Source: Erwinia_E haradaeae_G
GTDB taxonomy: Bacteria; Pseudomonadota; Gammaproteobacteria; Enterobacterales; Enterobacteriaceae
Length of the DNA stretch: 64,000 nt
Assembly: GCF_900698955.1 (NCBI RefSeq)
Contig: NZ_LR217720.1
Span: forward strand, 806,001-870,000
Reading direction: 5' to 3'
The translations under genes were made by a program, and so were the position numbers. A model generated the notes under the pieces. That model ran no database searches. It had not been told where the DNA came from and was given only the letters and a program-made list of their open reading frames with translations. Positions within the stretch are counted from its first letter, which is position 1. Every line of letters starts with the position of its first letter. Below are positions 1-9,817 of the stretch, piece after piece.

Positions 1-325
1 TATAAACTCAATAACACCTTAAAAATATACTATCCATTCATCAAAGATGGAATATTGACCAACATACTAGCGCCACCAGACTAAATATATATTAAAAATT
101 CTTCCTAAAATGTTTTTAGTTTAATACGGTAGGTAAAGTTCACATTAAGAACCTGATCCGCAATCTCTGCTATATGAACTAAATATCATTATAATATCTA
201 AACAATAAAGTTTTTATCACTTAATATAGACCAAACATATCATGCATAATCTCCTCATGATCTTGAGCTATTTAATATCGAAGAAAGACCACAGGCATTG
301 AATTGATTGCATGACATCACGCAAA
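1..325. other. AT-rich spacer, no gene seen
   Basis: No start-to-stop reading frame with recognisable protein similarity and no tRNA-like fold is visible. The stretch lies downstream of the minus-strand fabB gene. I see no clear hairpin plus T-tract that would end the fabB transcript. Confidence 0.6.
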
Positions 326-1564
326 CTAATTTTGCATTATATCATCTAATTTAGACATCACCAATGTAGCATTAGTACCGCCGAATCCAAAACTATTAGA
401 CATAACTGTAGTTAATAAACGCTGAGAGGTAGAGGTAATAATGTCTAACCCCTCCGCTGCTGGATCTAGTATATCAATGTTAATACTTGGTGCGATAAAA
501 CCATATTCTAGCATGAGTAGTGCATAAATAGCTTCTTGAACACCTGCGGCGCCTAGTGAATGACCGGTCATTGCTTTAGTAGCAGATATAGCTGGTTGAT
601 ACTCAGAAAAAACAGCACGAATGGCATCTAGTTCTTTTACATCGCCGATCAATGTTGAAGTTCCGTGTGTATTTAAGTAATCAATCCTTGAAGATACCCC
701 CTGTAAAGCCATGCGCATACAACGCATTGCTCCTTCTCCGGAAGGAGCCACCATATCTAGTCCATCTGATGTCGCGCCATAACCTATAATCTCCGCATAA
801 ATATGAGCATTACGACGAATAGCGTGACTGAGTTCCTCAACCACTACCATACCACCACCACCCGCAATGACAAAACCATCACGCCCCACATCATACGTCC
901 GTGATGCTTTTTCTGGTTTTTCATTATATTTAGTTGAGAGCGCACCCATGGCATCAAATTCACACGACATCTCCCAACATAATTCCTCACCTCCACCAGC
1001 AAAAACAATATCCTGCTTACCTAATTGAATCTGCTCAACAGCATGACCAATACAATGTGCAGAGGTGGCACAAGCAGAACTAATAGAGTAGTTTACACCA
1101 TAAATCTTAAATGGTGTTGCTAGACACGCTGAGACGCCAGAAGCCATTGCTTTGGTTACCATATATGGACCTACTCCTCGTAAACCCTTGGATCTCATGC
1201 CATCTACGCTAGCTACCTGATAAAATGGAGAACCTCCGCCTGAACCAGCCACTAACCCCACACGTGTATTATTCTGATACTCTGCTTCACTTAATCCAGA
1301 ATCCTGGATCGCTTCTTGCATAGACAAAAAGGCATAAATAGAGGCGTCGCTCATAAAACGTAAAGATTTACGCTCAATACGTGATGCGATATCTTTTTTA
1401 GATAATTTAATATTACCCCATACATGACTACGCATCCCAGAATCCTTTAGCTCTTGTGAAAAATTAATCCCAGAGCGACCTGCACGTAAAGATGCTAGCA
1501 CTTCTGCTTGGTTGTTGCCAATACTAGAAATAATGCCCAAGCCAGTAATCACAGCGCGATTCAT
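326..1564 (-). CDS. fabB: 3-oxoacyl-ACP synthase I (FabB)
   Basis: Condensing enzyme that extends acyl-ACP with malonyl-ACP in type II fatty-acid synthesis; in gammaproteobacteria FabB is also needed for the unsaturated branch. The 412-residue product aligns end to end with E. coli FabB (406 aa). The catalytic triad is complete: Cys165 in SSACATSAH, His300 in NTHGTST and His335 in TGHSLGAAG, with Lys330 also kept. The start is supported by an AAGAGG ribosome-binding site six bases upstream of ATG. It stands alone, far from plsX-acpP. FabB may be the only elongating synthase here, because fabF is missing from its usual place after acpP. Confidence 0.97.
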   Translation of the reverse strand: MNRAVITGLGIISSIGNNQAEVLASLRAGRSGINFSQELKDSGMRSHVWGNIKLSKKDIASRIERKSLRFMSDASIYAFLSMQEAIQDSGLSEAEYQNNTRVGLVAGSGGGSPFYQVASVDGMRSKGLRGVGPYMVTKAMASGVSACLATPFKIYGVNYSISSACATSAHCIGHAVEQIQLGKQDIVFAGGGEELCWEMSCEFDAMGALSTKYNEKPEKASRTYDVGRDGFVIAGGGGMVVVEELSHAIRRNAHIYAEIIGYGATSDGLDMVAPSGEGAMRCMRMALQGVSSRIDYLNTHGTSTLIGDVKELDAIRAVFSEYQPAISATKAMTGHSLGAAGVQEAIYALLMLEYGFIAPSINIDILDPAAEGLDIITSTSQRLLTTVMSNSFGFGGTNATLVMSKLDDIMQN

Positions 1565-2720
1565 TTCATACCTCTTTTACTTCTTTGTGTTAGCATTAGA
1601 GAGAAACTCTAGTGTATAATTGTGGGCTTTCGCAGCTTTATTAAATTTAATTTATATTTGCAATATATATTTATGCTTATGAGAATCTTATATCACAGTC
1701 TTTCATATGCATGCTTAAATGAGTTGTTATCTAATACGATACGATGATTCAATAAATTATTGTGATGCAATATCACTGTAAGATCATGACAAATTTTTAC
1801 TTGTCTACCACAAGAGTTTTGCTATATAACGAATGCAAAATACTAAAAATTTTTCTAAAAACACAGTTAAATGCATGCAAGAATTCTATTTTTGTAGTTA
1901 AATTTGTATTTAAAAAAATATTATAGTCAACACTATTATACGGTTGTTTTCTTGAAAAGTAGTACTTTTATAATAGGCCCGGTATAAGATCGCACATGAA
2001 TTCTTGCAATGTTGTGATGATATATTGATGAGCTACGATTACATCATGTGTCACTGACGCTGAAAACTATAAACTATATCAGTGATCTCAACTATGTGTT
2101 TAATATAAATGTTTTCTTTATGGAACATTTTCTAATATCTATAGTGTTCCGTATTGTGTTCTATTAAAGAGCTATTTTCTTTTCTATCACCCTTATTGAT
2201 ATCCCTTAAAGCTTATCGAGGTTTCTAAGAACCAAAATAGTACATAAAGATGATATCCAAACATCAAATTATAAGGTTCATTATCATAGAGCACTGGATT
2301 TAATGGTGCTAGTGAATAGTTAACTATAAAATAATTAAGTGCTTTATGAAAGATAGAGTATCTTTTGACAATATGCGTATGATTTACTTCTAATTATACA
2401 AGATATAGAATACATAAAAATATACCCAGCTAACCACTTTAAATCTTTGCTAGAAAATACTAGAATAGTATGGTCGTGCTGGTGCTATACGTATACGTAC
2501 AATACCGTAACATCTTTTATATCATGTCTGTTTGATTAATCATTTATTCTATGCGCTATATAAACATTCCTAACACAATCACTAACCAGTGATATATGTT
2601 ATACCATATTATATCTAGTATTTAATTACATAAAGATATATAATTATATATGTTCAACACAACATACCCATAACCATCTAAAAGAATCCTTATATATTAA
2701 AATAATACATCGATGCTAGA
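1565..2720. other. 1.15-kb AT-rich spacer
   Basis: This stretch separates fabB from the transaldolase gene. All six frames are interrupted at short intervals and I recognise no coding remnant, tRNA or terminator. It is probably eroded DNA from lost genes, which is inference. Confidence 0.6.
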
Positions 2721-3674
2721 TTATATTAAATCAAATAACATCTTTTCTAACTTTCTTTGGTCGATATTAAAATGACGAATACCTTCTGCTAATTTTTCTA
2801 CCGCCATGGGATCCTGATGATGCTGCCATAAAAATTCACCTTCAGTGATCGGTTTAGGCTGATCCTGCCGCACACCATTATAAAAAAGTGTACGGGTGAT
2901 ATATCCTTTAGTTTCAGATAATTCCTTTAAAAACTTAGGGGAAATGGTTAAACGATCACACCCTGCAAGAGCAATAATCTCATCGGTATTTCGAAAACTA
3001 GCACACATGACTGCGGTCTTATATCCATATTGCTTATAATATGTATAAATTTTTCTCCCGAATAGCACACCAGGATCAGTAATAGATGTATACTTTTTAA
3101 TAGCAGTATTAGCCTGATACCAATCAAGAATGCGACCTATAAACGGAGAAATTAAAAACACACCAGCTTCTGCACAAGCACGAGCCTGCGAAAAAGAAAA
3201 AAGCAAAGTCAAATTACACCGAATACCCTCTTGCTCTAATTGAGCCGCAGCACAAATACCCTGCCAAGTTGCAGGTATCTTAATTAAAATTCGCTCATTA
3301 GGAATGTCGTGATCGTTATACAGAGTTACTAATCTCCGTGCCTGCAGTATACTATTTTCTGTGTCATACGCAAAACGTGCATCGATAGCTGTCGAGACAC
3401 ACCCATGCACATACTGAAGAATCTCGACCCCAAGCTGTACAGCTACATACTCGACGGCATATGCCGCCTGTTTCTCTTTATTATAACTTTGTGCACGAGC
3501 CCACATAATAGAAGAATGTATTAAATGATTATATACCGAAGACCTTACAGCACTTAAAATTAGCGACATATTGGTAGTTGCATCTTGAGGTTGATAACGT
3601 GTTACTGCTGATATGTCTCCCGTATCAGCCACAATAGTACTCACTGCCCGTAAAGAAGATAATTTATCCACCAT
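2721..3674 (-). CDS. tal: Transaldolase with substituted active-site residues
   Basis: Transaldolase moves a dihydroxyacetone unit between sugar phosphates in the non-oxidative pentose phosphate pathway. The protein aligns along its whole length with E. coli TalB (317 aa), and the ATG chosen gives MVDKLSSLR against MTDKLTSLR; an in-frame ATG lies 15 bases upstream. The Schiff-base Lys132 (ILIKIPATWQG), Asp17, Asn35, Thr156 and Arg181 are present. The catalytic Glu96 is Ala (codon GCT, in VSTAIDAR). Pro36 of the family signature TTNPSL is Met, and a Gly in VMGASF is Cys. The frame is intact, so this is either a weakened enzyme, one with altered chemistry, or a gene early in decay. Confidence 0.93.
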   Translation of the reverse strand: MVDKLSSLRAVSTIVADTGDISAVTRYQPQDATTNMSLILSAVRSSVYNHLIHSSIMWARAQSYNKEKQAAYAVEYVAVQLGVEILQYVHGCVSTAIDARFAYDTENSILQARRLVTLYNDHDIPNERILIKIPATWQGICAAAQLEQEGIRCNLTLLFSFSQARACAEAGVFLISPFIGRILDWYQANTAIKKYTSITDPGVLFGRKIYTYYKQYGYKTAVMCASFRNTDEIIALAGCDRLTISPKFLKELSETKGYITRTLFYNGVRQDQPKPITEGEFLWQHHQDPMAVEKLAEGIRHFNIDQRKLEKMLFDLI

Positions 3675-4060
3675 TATGGGAATTCTCATGAAATTTTATG
3701 TATTAAGATAAGATTGGATAAATCTATTTAATATATAGGTACCTATCCTATTACATATTATAGTAGCCTTAGCACACTCTTACCACTCTAAGCGAAAAAC
3801 ATATCTTATAAATACCATTGGATAATGAAGAACACCCTATGTCAATCAATATAACATTTCTAAAAGAAATATGATTTTCTTTTTACATCTCACTACCTTT
3901 AAGTACAATATCAATATAGTCAATGATATTGATACAAAATAGTAAAAGATAGAGACATAGATATAGTGAAAGATAATATAAGTGTTCCTTATATATCTAA
4001 TAAAATATTCCTAAGGTCAGTCATCTCATAACGCCACGCCAAGTATAAAGACTATAGTTC
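3675..4060. other. Spacer between tal and rnpB
   Basis: No coding frame or RNA fold is evident. It holds the divergent upstream regions of tal (minus) and rnpB (plus). Only the rnpB promoter, annotated separately, is recognisable. Confidence 0.5.
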
Positions 4061-4089
4061 GTGACAAACCCATAAAAACTCGCTATACT
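4061..4089 (+). promoter_or_regulatory. Sigma-70-type promoter of rnpB
   Basis: A GTGACA -35 box (4061-4066) and a TATACT -10 box (4084-4089) are separated by exactly 17 bases. They end seven bases before the inferred 5' end of RNase P RNA at about 4097. Spacing and position fit a vegetative sigma-70 promoter well. Confidence 0.75.
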
Positions 4090-4096
4090 TTACTGT

Positions 4097-4505
4097 AAAG
4101 CTGACTAGACAGTCGCTCTAGCGTAACTCCTGCTTGTTACAGAAGAGCTATGCTAGAGAGGAAAGTCCGGGCTCCATAGGGTATGGATGCCAGGTAACAC
4201 CTGGGGGGCGCAAGCCTACGACAAGTGCAACAGAAAAAAAACCGCCAATAACCTATATGATAGCATGTATAGATGATGCTTCGTCTACTAGCAGGTGAGG
4301 TAAGGGTGAAATGGTGCGGTAAGAGCGCACCACACGACTGGTAACAGTATGTGGTACGGTAAACTCCATCCGGAGCAAGGCCAAATAGGAGCTCATTAAG
4401 TATGGCCCGTACAGAGCTCGGGTAGGCTGCTTGAGCCAGTAAGTGATTACTGGCCTAGATGAATGACTGTCCACGACAGAACCCGGCTTATCAGTCAGCT
4501 TTAAT
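4097..4505 (+). ncRNA. rnpB: RNase P RNA (bacterial type A)
   Basis: Catalytic RNA that removes 5' leaders from pre-tRNAs. The universally conserved core is present: GAGGAAAGTCCGGGC near the 5' side and GACAGAACCCGGCTTATC near the 3' end, which form helix P4, plus the long conserved block from GGTAAGGGTGAAA to the TGAATGACTGTCCACGACAG stretch. The 5' end was set by alignment to E. coli (AAGCTGAC) and the 3' end at about TCAGCTTT. At about 409 nt it is longer than the E. coli RNA (377 nt). Most of the excess lies between CCGCC (4242-4246) and GGTAAGG (4299-4305), the P12 region, with 52 nt where E. coli has about 23. Confidence 0.96.
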
Positions 4506-4609
4506 ATGCTGTCATCATATTACTCACAAACTAAGTAATATCAGATTAATTAAAATAAATACAAACTACTGCTTTTGCAATTTATTAATGCTGATTCAAA
4601 ACATCAAAA

Positions 4610-4627
4610 GTAACATTATAATGTTAC
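4610..4627. repeat. Perfect 18-bp palindrome
   Basis: GTAACATTATAATGTTAC reads the same on both strands. It lies about 105 bases after RNase P RNA. It could be an operator-like site or a chance palindrome in AT-rich DNA; no T-tract follows, so it is not a standard terminator. Confidence 0.5.
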
Positions 4628-4671
4628 AAACACTTGTCATCATATACAATAGATGCACTGTAGTCTTACAC

Positions 4672-4694
4672 TATCTGAGCTGTAGTCTCAGATA
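4672..4694 (+). repeat. Hairpin TATCTGAG/CTCAGATA
   Basis: A perfect 8-bp inverted repeat with a 7-base loop lies about 170 bases downstream of rnpB. It lacks a T-run, so a role as 3' boundary of the rnpB transcript is only a guess. Confidence 0.35.
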
Positions 4695-5357
4695 ATCCTT
4701 ATACTTATCTATGGAATAAAGCAAAGAACATACCATTACCAACACAAAAGACTCACTAAGAATTTTTCTATATCAATATATCACAAAATCTTGTATGTGT
4801 ATGTCACCACACTTAAAATTTAAAAAATTTTATTACATATCCTAACAAAATATTATTAATACAACTATTCAAATATCTATCTATTATTACACATGAATTA
4901 TACTTCATACCTAATTCTAGGTAATGTTTATTACTAACTAATTCTCAATAATATGATTTAATCGATATTACCTAATTTCCTTCTGCAGAATATTACAAAT
5001 GCACCCCTCTGCTACAAAACGCTACATATGTTAATATGTGGGTATGTCATACTCTTATGTGTATACTTCATACACTTGCTAATAACTTTTCATCAATAAT
5101 GAAAACTTTATTTATCTTCTGTAAGGTGGCACGTATCAAATCCAAATTTTATAATATAATAGTATGATAATACTGTATAGTATCCTACTGAATATCTCCG
5201 TTGTTTAATCGTTAAATTGCAATACATACATATATAAAAATATTCTTATATGATATTACGATACTTAACATTAATTAAACACGTAACTTACGTTATGCAT
5301 GCTTGTAAAATCCTATTACTATGCAAATAAACCGCAATATGTCTTATGGAGGTAAAT

Positions 5358-6557
5358 ATGATTATTAAACCGCGTGTGCGTGGATTTATTTGTACTACAT
5401 CGCATCCTAAGGGATGTAAAGCTCATGTAGAAAAACAAATTCAATACGTAATAGCTCAACCAAAAATCAAATCAGGACCTCAAAGAGTGCTCATAGTGGG
5501 TTCTTCCACAGGATATGGGTTATCCTCTCGGATTATGACTGCTTTTGGATGCGCAGCTAGTACTATAGGGGTCTTCTTGGAACGTCCAGGTCGAGAGCAT
5601 AAACCGGGGAGCGCAGGTTGGTACAATGCTGCTACATTTGAAGAACTAGCTAATACAGCAGGCCTCTACACAACTAATATCAATGGAGATGCATATTTAA
5701 ATTCTGTCAAAAATAAAACTATTGAGATAATTAAAAAAGATTTAGGACAGGTAGATCTGGTGATCTACAGTTTAGCTGCACCACGCTGTACCCATCCACA
5801 AACAGGAAAAATTTTTCACGCTACTTTAAAACCAATCGGAAAAATATTAAAAACAAGGGGACTAGATACAGATACAGAGACTGTAGTGGATATTTCCTTG
5901 GAGCCCGCTTTACAAACAGAAATTGATGGAACGGTAGCTGTAATGGGCGGACAAAATTGGCAAATGTGGATTAATTCTCTTCTACAAGCAGATGCTTTAT
6001 CAAAAGGGGCTAAAACTCTTGCATTCACCTATCTTGGTGGGAAAATTACTCATGATATTTATTGGAACGGCTCAATTGGTGCAGCAAAGAAGGATTTAGA
6101 TAGGCGTGCTCTATTAATTCGTCATACTCTTGCGGAGCATTGTCAGGGCGATGCACGTGTAGCGGTTCTTCGCGCAGTAGTGACTCAGGCGAGCGCTGCT
6201 ATTCCAATGATGTCTCTCTATTTATCACTGCTCTTCAAGATAATGAAAGAAAGAGGTACACACGAAGGCTGTATTGAACAAATATATGGATTATTTAAAA
6301 ATAGTGTATATAATACCACACCTATAATAGATGCAACAGGGCGTCTTAGGGCAGATTATGAAGAAATAAACCCCGATATTCAAGAAAAAATTTTTCGACT
6401 TTGGTATAGTGTGAATAATAAAAACATTCATACTATAACTGATCTGCATGGATATAAAAAAGAATTTATGAGATTATTTGGTTTTTGTTGGGACAACGTA
6501 GACTACGCACAAAGCACTAATCCGCTTGTTACCATGAAAAATCTTATTCAAATGTGA
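5358..6557 (+). CDS. fabV: Enoyl-ACP reductase FabV
   Basis: NADH-dependent trans-2-enoyl-ACP reductase catalysing the last step of each fatty-acid elongation cycle; FabV is an alternative to FabI. The 399-residue product begins MIIKPRVRGFICTTSHP, the typical FabV start. It has the nucleotide-binding stretch VLIVGSSTGYGLSSR and the long-spaced catalytic pair Tyr-X8-Lys at Tyr235 and Lys244 (YWNGSIGAAK), which separates FabV from FabI. The start at 5358 was chosen because GGAGGT lies four bases upstream; an ATG at 5346 overlaps that ribosome-binding site. No FabI is seen in the window, so FabV may be the only enoyl reductase. Confidence 0.96.
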   Translation: MIIKPRVRGFICTTSHPKGCKAHVEKQIQYVIAQPKIKSGPQRVLIVGSSTGYGLSSRIMTAFGCAASTIGVFLERPGREHKPGSAGWYNAATFEELANTAGLYTTNINGDAYLNSVKNKTIEIIKKDLGQVDLVIYSLAAPRCTHPQTGKIFHATLKPIGKILKTRGLDTDTETVVDISLEPALQTEIDGTVAVMGGQNWQMWINSLLQADALSKGAKTLAFTYLGGKITHDIYWNGSIGAAKKDLDRRALLIRHTLAEHCQGDARVAVLRAVVTQASAAIPMMSLYLSLLFKIMKERGTHEGCIEQIYGLFKNSVYNTTPIIDATGRLRADYEEINPDIQEKIFRLWYSVNNKNIHTITDLHGYKKEFMRLFGFCWDNVDYAQSTNPLVTMKNLIQM

Positions 6558-6859
6558 TATTTTACTCAGCACTCGCGGAATGGATGAGTGTCATCTTCTA
6601 TTTTTAATAGTATGTCAATACACATACCCAAGCACGGGGCAGCTATGCAATAACAAACTATCTATCAATGGATATTTGTTTATATAGGAAAAGAGTTGCA
6701 GAAACTTTCCATCTTTATTTTAAAATATTTACTATGCCTTATATTGTGATATTTTTTCTGATCCTGAAATAATATATTTTAACTTACTTAATTTGATATA
6801 TCCATAAGACATATAATACATATACGAAAGTAATAAATGATACTCCACTAGAGGTTAGT
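6558..6859. other. Spacer between fabV and ndk
   Basis: Just over 300 bases without a gene. A weak CACTC/GAGTG inverted repeat lies soon after the fabV stop codon, without a T-tract. AGAGG at 6850-6854 is the ndk ribosome-binding site. Confidence 0.5.
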
Positions 6860-7291
6860 ATGATGATGGAACGTACGTTATCGATAATCAAACCACACGC
6901 AGTAGAAAAAAATGTTATTGGTGAAATTTTTACTCGATTAGAACGCACGGGATTTAAAATAATTGCTATGAAAATGGTGCATTTTAGCCCAGAACAAGCT
7001 ATAGAATTTTATGCCGAACATAAAAAAAGACCATTCTTTAAAAGTTTAATTCAATCTATCACTTCTGGTCCATCTACAATCTTTATACTAGAAAAAGATA
7101 ATGCCATCCAAGATTTTCGAAACTACATAGGTGCTACGAATCCAGAAAATGCTGCTTCTGATACAATCCGTGCAGATTATGGAAATAACATCACTGAAAA
7201 TGCCATTCATGGTTCTGATTCTGCAATATCAGCTACCCGCGAAATTAATTATTTCTTTAAAAATCACGAAATATTGCCACGATTGCGTTAA
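6860..7291 (+). CDS. ndk: Nucleoside diphosphate kinase
   Basis: Transfers the gamma phosphate of ATP to nucleoside diphosphates through a phosphohistidine and so balances NTP and dNTP pools. It is 143 aa, the same as E. coli Ndk. The active-site motif NAIHGSDS places the phosphorylated His at residue 117, and the N-terminal ERTLSIIKP motif is typical. Three ATG codons occur in a row; the first gives the E. coli length and sits five bases after AGAGG. It is followed by rlmN as in enterobacteria, but pbpC, often nearby, is absent. Confidence 0.97.
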   Translation: MMMERTLSIIKPHAVEKNVIGEIFTRLERTGFKIIAMKMVHFSPEQAIEFYAEHKKRPFFKSLIQSITSGPSTIFILEKDNAIQDFRNYIGATNPENAASDTIRADYGNNITENAIHGSDSAISATREINYFFKNHEILPRLR

Positions 7292-7928
7292 TCGCAAGAT
7301 CTATGTGCCATGGCATTCTATCAATTCACGAAAGAACACAAATTCTTTAAAACTTTTTAATTCACATATCGATCTAGTGACTGCATGCCTCCTGACATAA
7401 AAGAGATTTCCTAATCCAATAATATATAATTTATGAACTTTTACACGCTCTCTCTACTATCAGAAGTACCTTTTCACATGAAACTACATATGCTATAGCA
7501 TTTTTCAATATATATTTTATATATAAATAAATTAAGTAACAGTAAAGTACTGTGCTCAATAATACATCTTTAATAGCTGCAAAGAAAAGAAAGACGGTAT
7601 TACAAAAAGTGTTATATTATTAAGATGTTATAACTCAAAACATTTCTTTGCAGCGCTGGAATAACGATTATAATCTATTACATGGTCTTTAATAATGATG
7701 CAAATACTATGCAATAATTACCAATCTAGTCTAGCCTATTCAAAACCTGTCTCATGTATAAGAATTAAATAGGATGAATATCTATTAAATATTTTTTCGT
7801 AATCAATTCTATATATATAAAATATAACATGATCTTCCGCATGACCACTACCGATAAATTATACTTTTTCATCGATGGTAGATTACGGTTACCGGTATAA
7901 CTAGTTAATATAATATGGAACACTATTT
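7292..7928. other. Spacer between ndk and rlmN with a long inverted repeat
   Basis: No gene is seen. The only marked feature is the nested inverted repeat at 7576-7654, listed separately. The rest is AT-rich without recognisable coding remnants. Confidence 0.5.
7576..7654. repeat. Nested inverted repeat, possible RNA hairpin
   Basis: GCTGCAAAGAAA (7576-7587) is a perfect 12-bp inverted match to TTTCTTTGCAGC (7643-7654). Inside the 55-base loop, GTTATA (7611-7616) pairs with TATAAC (7629-7634). Together they could fold into a two-tier hairpin of 79 nt. No promoter or T-tract is obvious on either side. Confidence 0.4.
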
Positions 7929-9074
7929 ATGCGCACACTAACACTTACGCCATGGTATCCATTGCATATACAGACTACACAAAGCAAAGAAAAAATTAAT
8001 CTTTTAGATCTTAATCGTCCACAAATGCGTGAATTTTTTAATCATTTAGGTGAAAAATCCTTTCATACCGAGCAAGTCATGCAATGGATCTACCACGCTT
8101 ACTGCTGTAATTTTGATAATATGACGAATATTAGCAAGCCATTCCGCAATAAATTAAAAACAATCGCGGAAATTAACGCACCTGAAGTAACAGAAGAACA
8201 AAAATCATCAGATGGCACTATTAAATGGACCATGACGGTCGGTAACCAGAAGATTGAAACAGTATATATTCCAGAAAAAGATCGTGCAACGCTATGTCTA
8301 TCTTCACAAGTTGGTTGTAAGATAGCTTGTACCTTTTGCGCTACAGGACAGCAAGGCTTTAGTCGTAATTTACGTGTATCGGAAATTATTGGTCAAGCAT
8401 GGCGTGCAGCCAAAATCATTGGCACCACTCAGTGTATAAGAAAGCGTCCTTTTACTAATATAGTGATGATGGGTATGGGCGAACCACTATTAAACTTTGC
8501 AAATGTCACATCAGCCATCCAAATTATGTTAGATGATTATGGTTTTGGTTTATCAAAACGACGAGTGACTATATCCACATCAGGTGTTGTTCCAGCAATA
8601 GATAAACTAGGAGAAAATCTAGATGTGGCACTAGCCATTTCCCTGCATGCGCCCAATAACGAGCTGCGTAACCAAATAATGCCAATTAATAAAAAATATA
8701 ATATCGAAGATTTACTTGCATCAGTAAAGCGCTACATTAAAAAATCTCGCGCTAATAAAGGAAAGGTAACAATTGAGTATGTTATGTTAAATAGCATTAA
8801 TAATAGCACAGAAAATGCACACCAACTTGCGAAGCTTCTCAAAAATATTCCATGCAAAATTAATCTCATCCCATGGAACTACTTTCCTGGAACATCATAT
8901 ACCTGTAGCTCAAGCAACTGTACTAATATTTTTGCTCAAATCCTAATGGAATATGGCTTTACTACTATAATTCGACAAACTCGCGGTGCTGACATTGATG
9001 CTGCTTGCGGACAATTAACCGGAAGTATCATAAACCATACTGAACGTGATATGAAAAAGACAGTATATCCATGA
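7929..9074 (+). CDS. rlmN: Dual-specificity 23S rRNA/tRNA adenine C2-methyltransferase RlmN
   Basis: Radical-SAM enzyme that methylates C2 of A2503 in 23S rRNA and A37 in some tRNAs. It is 381 aa (E. coli 384). The CX3CX2C cluster motif is GCKIACTFC, with cysteines at 130, 134 and 137. The methyl-carrying Cys360 (DIDAACGQL) and Cys123 (ATLCLSS) are also kept. The first 22 residues differ from E. coli, and alignment becomes firm at KINLLDLNR. The C-terminal tail is a little shorter. It keeps the enterobacterial order ndk-rlmN-rodZ-ispG-hisS, with pilW missing before rodZ. It needs Fe-S clusters, presumably from the SUF system encoded further along. Confidence 0.96.
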   Translation: MRTLTLTPWYPLHIQTTQSKEKINLLDLNRPQMREFFNHLGEKSFHTEQVMQWIYHAYCCNFDNMTNISKPFRNKLKTIAEINAPEVTEEQKSSDGTIKWTMTVGNQKIETVYIPEKDRATLCLSSQVGCKIACTFCATGQQGFSRNLRVSEIIGQAWRAAKIIGTTQCIRKRPFTNIVMMGMGEPLLNFANVTSAIQIMLDDYGFGLSKRRVTISTSGVVPAIDKLGENLDVALAISLHAPNNELRNQIMPINKKYNIEDLLASVKRYIKKSRANKGKVTIEYVMLNSINNSTENAHQLAKLLKNIPCKINLIPWNYFPGTSYTCSSSNCTNIFAQILMEYGFTTIIRQTRGADIDAACGQLTGSIINHTERDMKKTVYP

Positions 9075-9817
9075 CTAGCAACCACTATAAAAACGAATGT
9101 CAATACAGATGCTTGGACTCTATAGGAGGTATCATAATCCTATTTAATTTAATTAGAAAACTAAATATATCAGAATAATGAACTAAATCGTTCTTGTGTA
9201 TAGAAAAAAGCCTTAAATATAGAGCATGATAAAATATGATAGATTTACTAACAGACTCGTAACTAAAACAAGGAACTCCTTATGATCAATATGATTATAA
9301 TGCATGTATGGACAAAATATAAAATATACATGCAATATTAACTTATAGCTAATACATAATATTACATTCTGAGTAAAGGTGTTATGACAATGCATGATCT
9401 CACGATTGAGCAAAGATAATGCACTAGAATTACAGTTTAAGATCCTCTCAAATAGAGACGATATAGTAAATTGCTGATTTTATTCTGATCTGATAATATG
9501 TAAGACTTGTAAAATGGCTTAGAGCGTATCTAGTATATCTACACCAGCATAATGCATATGATTGTGCAAGTTACTCCATAATAGTCACACCCATATGATT
9601 ATTACTCTATGATACAATAAGAACATATAAAACACAGAGTGTTCGATGGCTAATAAAATCTACGATAGATATATAGTCATATTCCTATCCTAATGAATTT
9701 ATCATAGTTCACTAAAGACTCTTCCTCACGAACGAAAAAAGGATCTTTATGTTTTACTATATGTACAAACTAACTTAAACTTTTCCACTATGAATACAGT
9801 AGAAGCATTTTTCACTC
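9075..9817. other. Spacer between rlmN and rodZ
   Basis: In E. coli pilW lies here. I can detect no pilW remnant, tetratricopeptide-like frame or RNA gene. Confidence 0.5.

Larger units (their letters stand above)
4506..5357. other. 850-bp spacer between rnpB and fabV
   Basis: There is no credible coding frame. Two strong inverted repeats lie within 200 bases of the end of rnpB and are listed separately. Otherwise it is AT-rich spacer ending in the strong fabV ribosome-binding site. Confidence 0.5.

Noticed and set aside
4253..4474. 73-codon frame antisense to RNase P RNA
   Set aside because: Lies entirely within the conserved rnpB sequence; RNA conservation explains the open frame.
7131..7400. 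89-codon frame overlapping the end of ndk
   Set aside because: It is an out-of-frame reading of ndk running into spacer.
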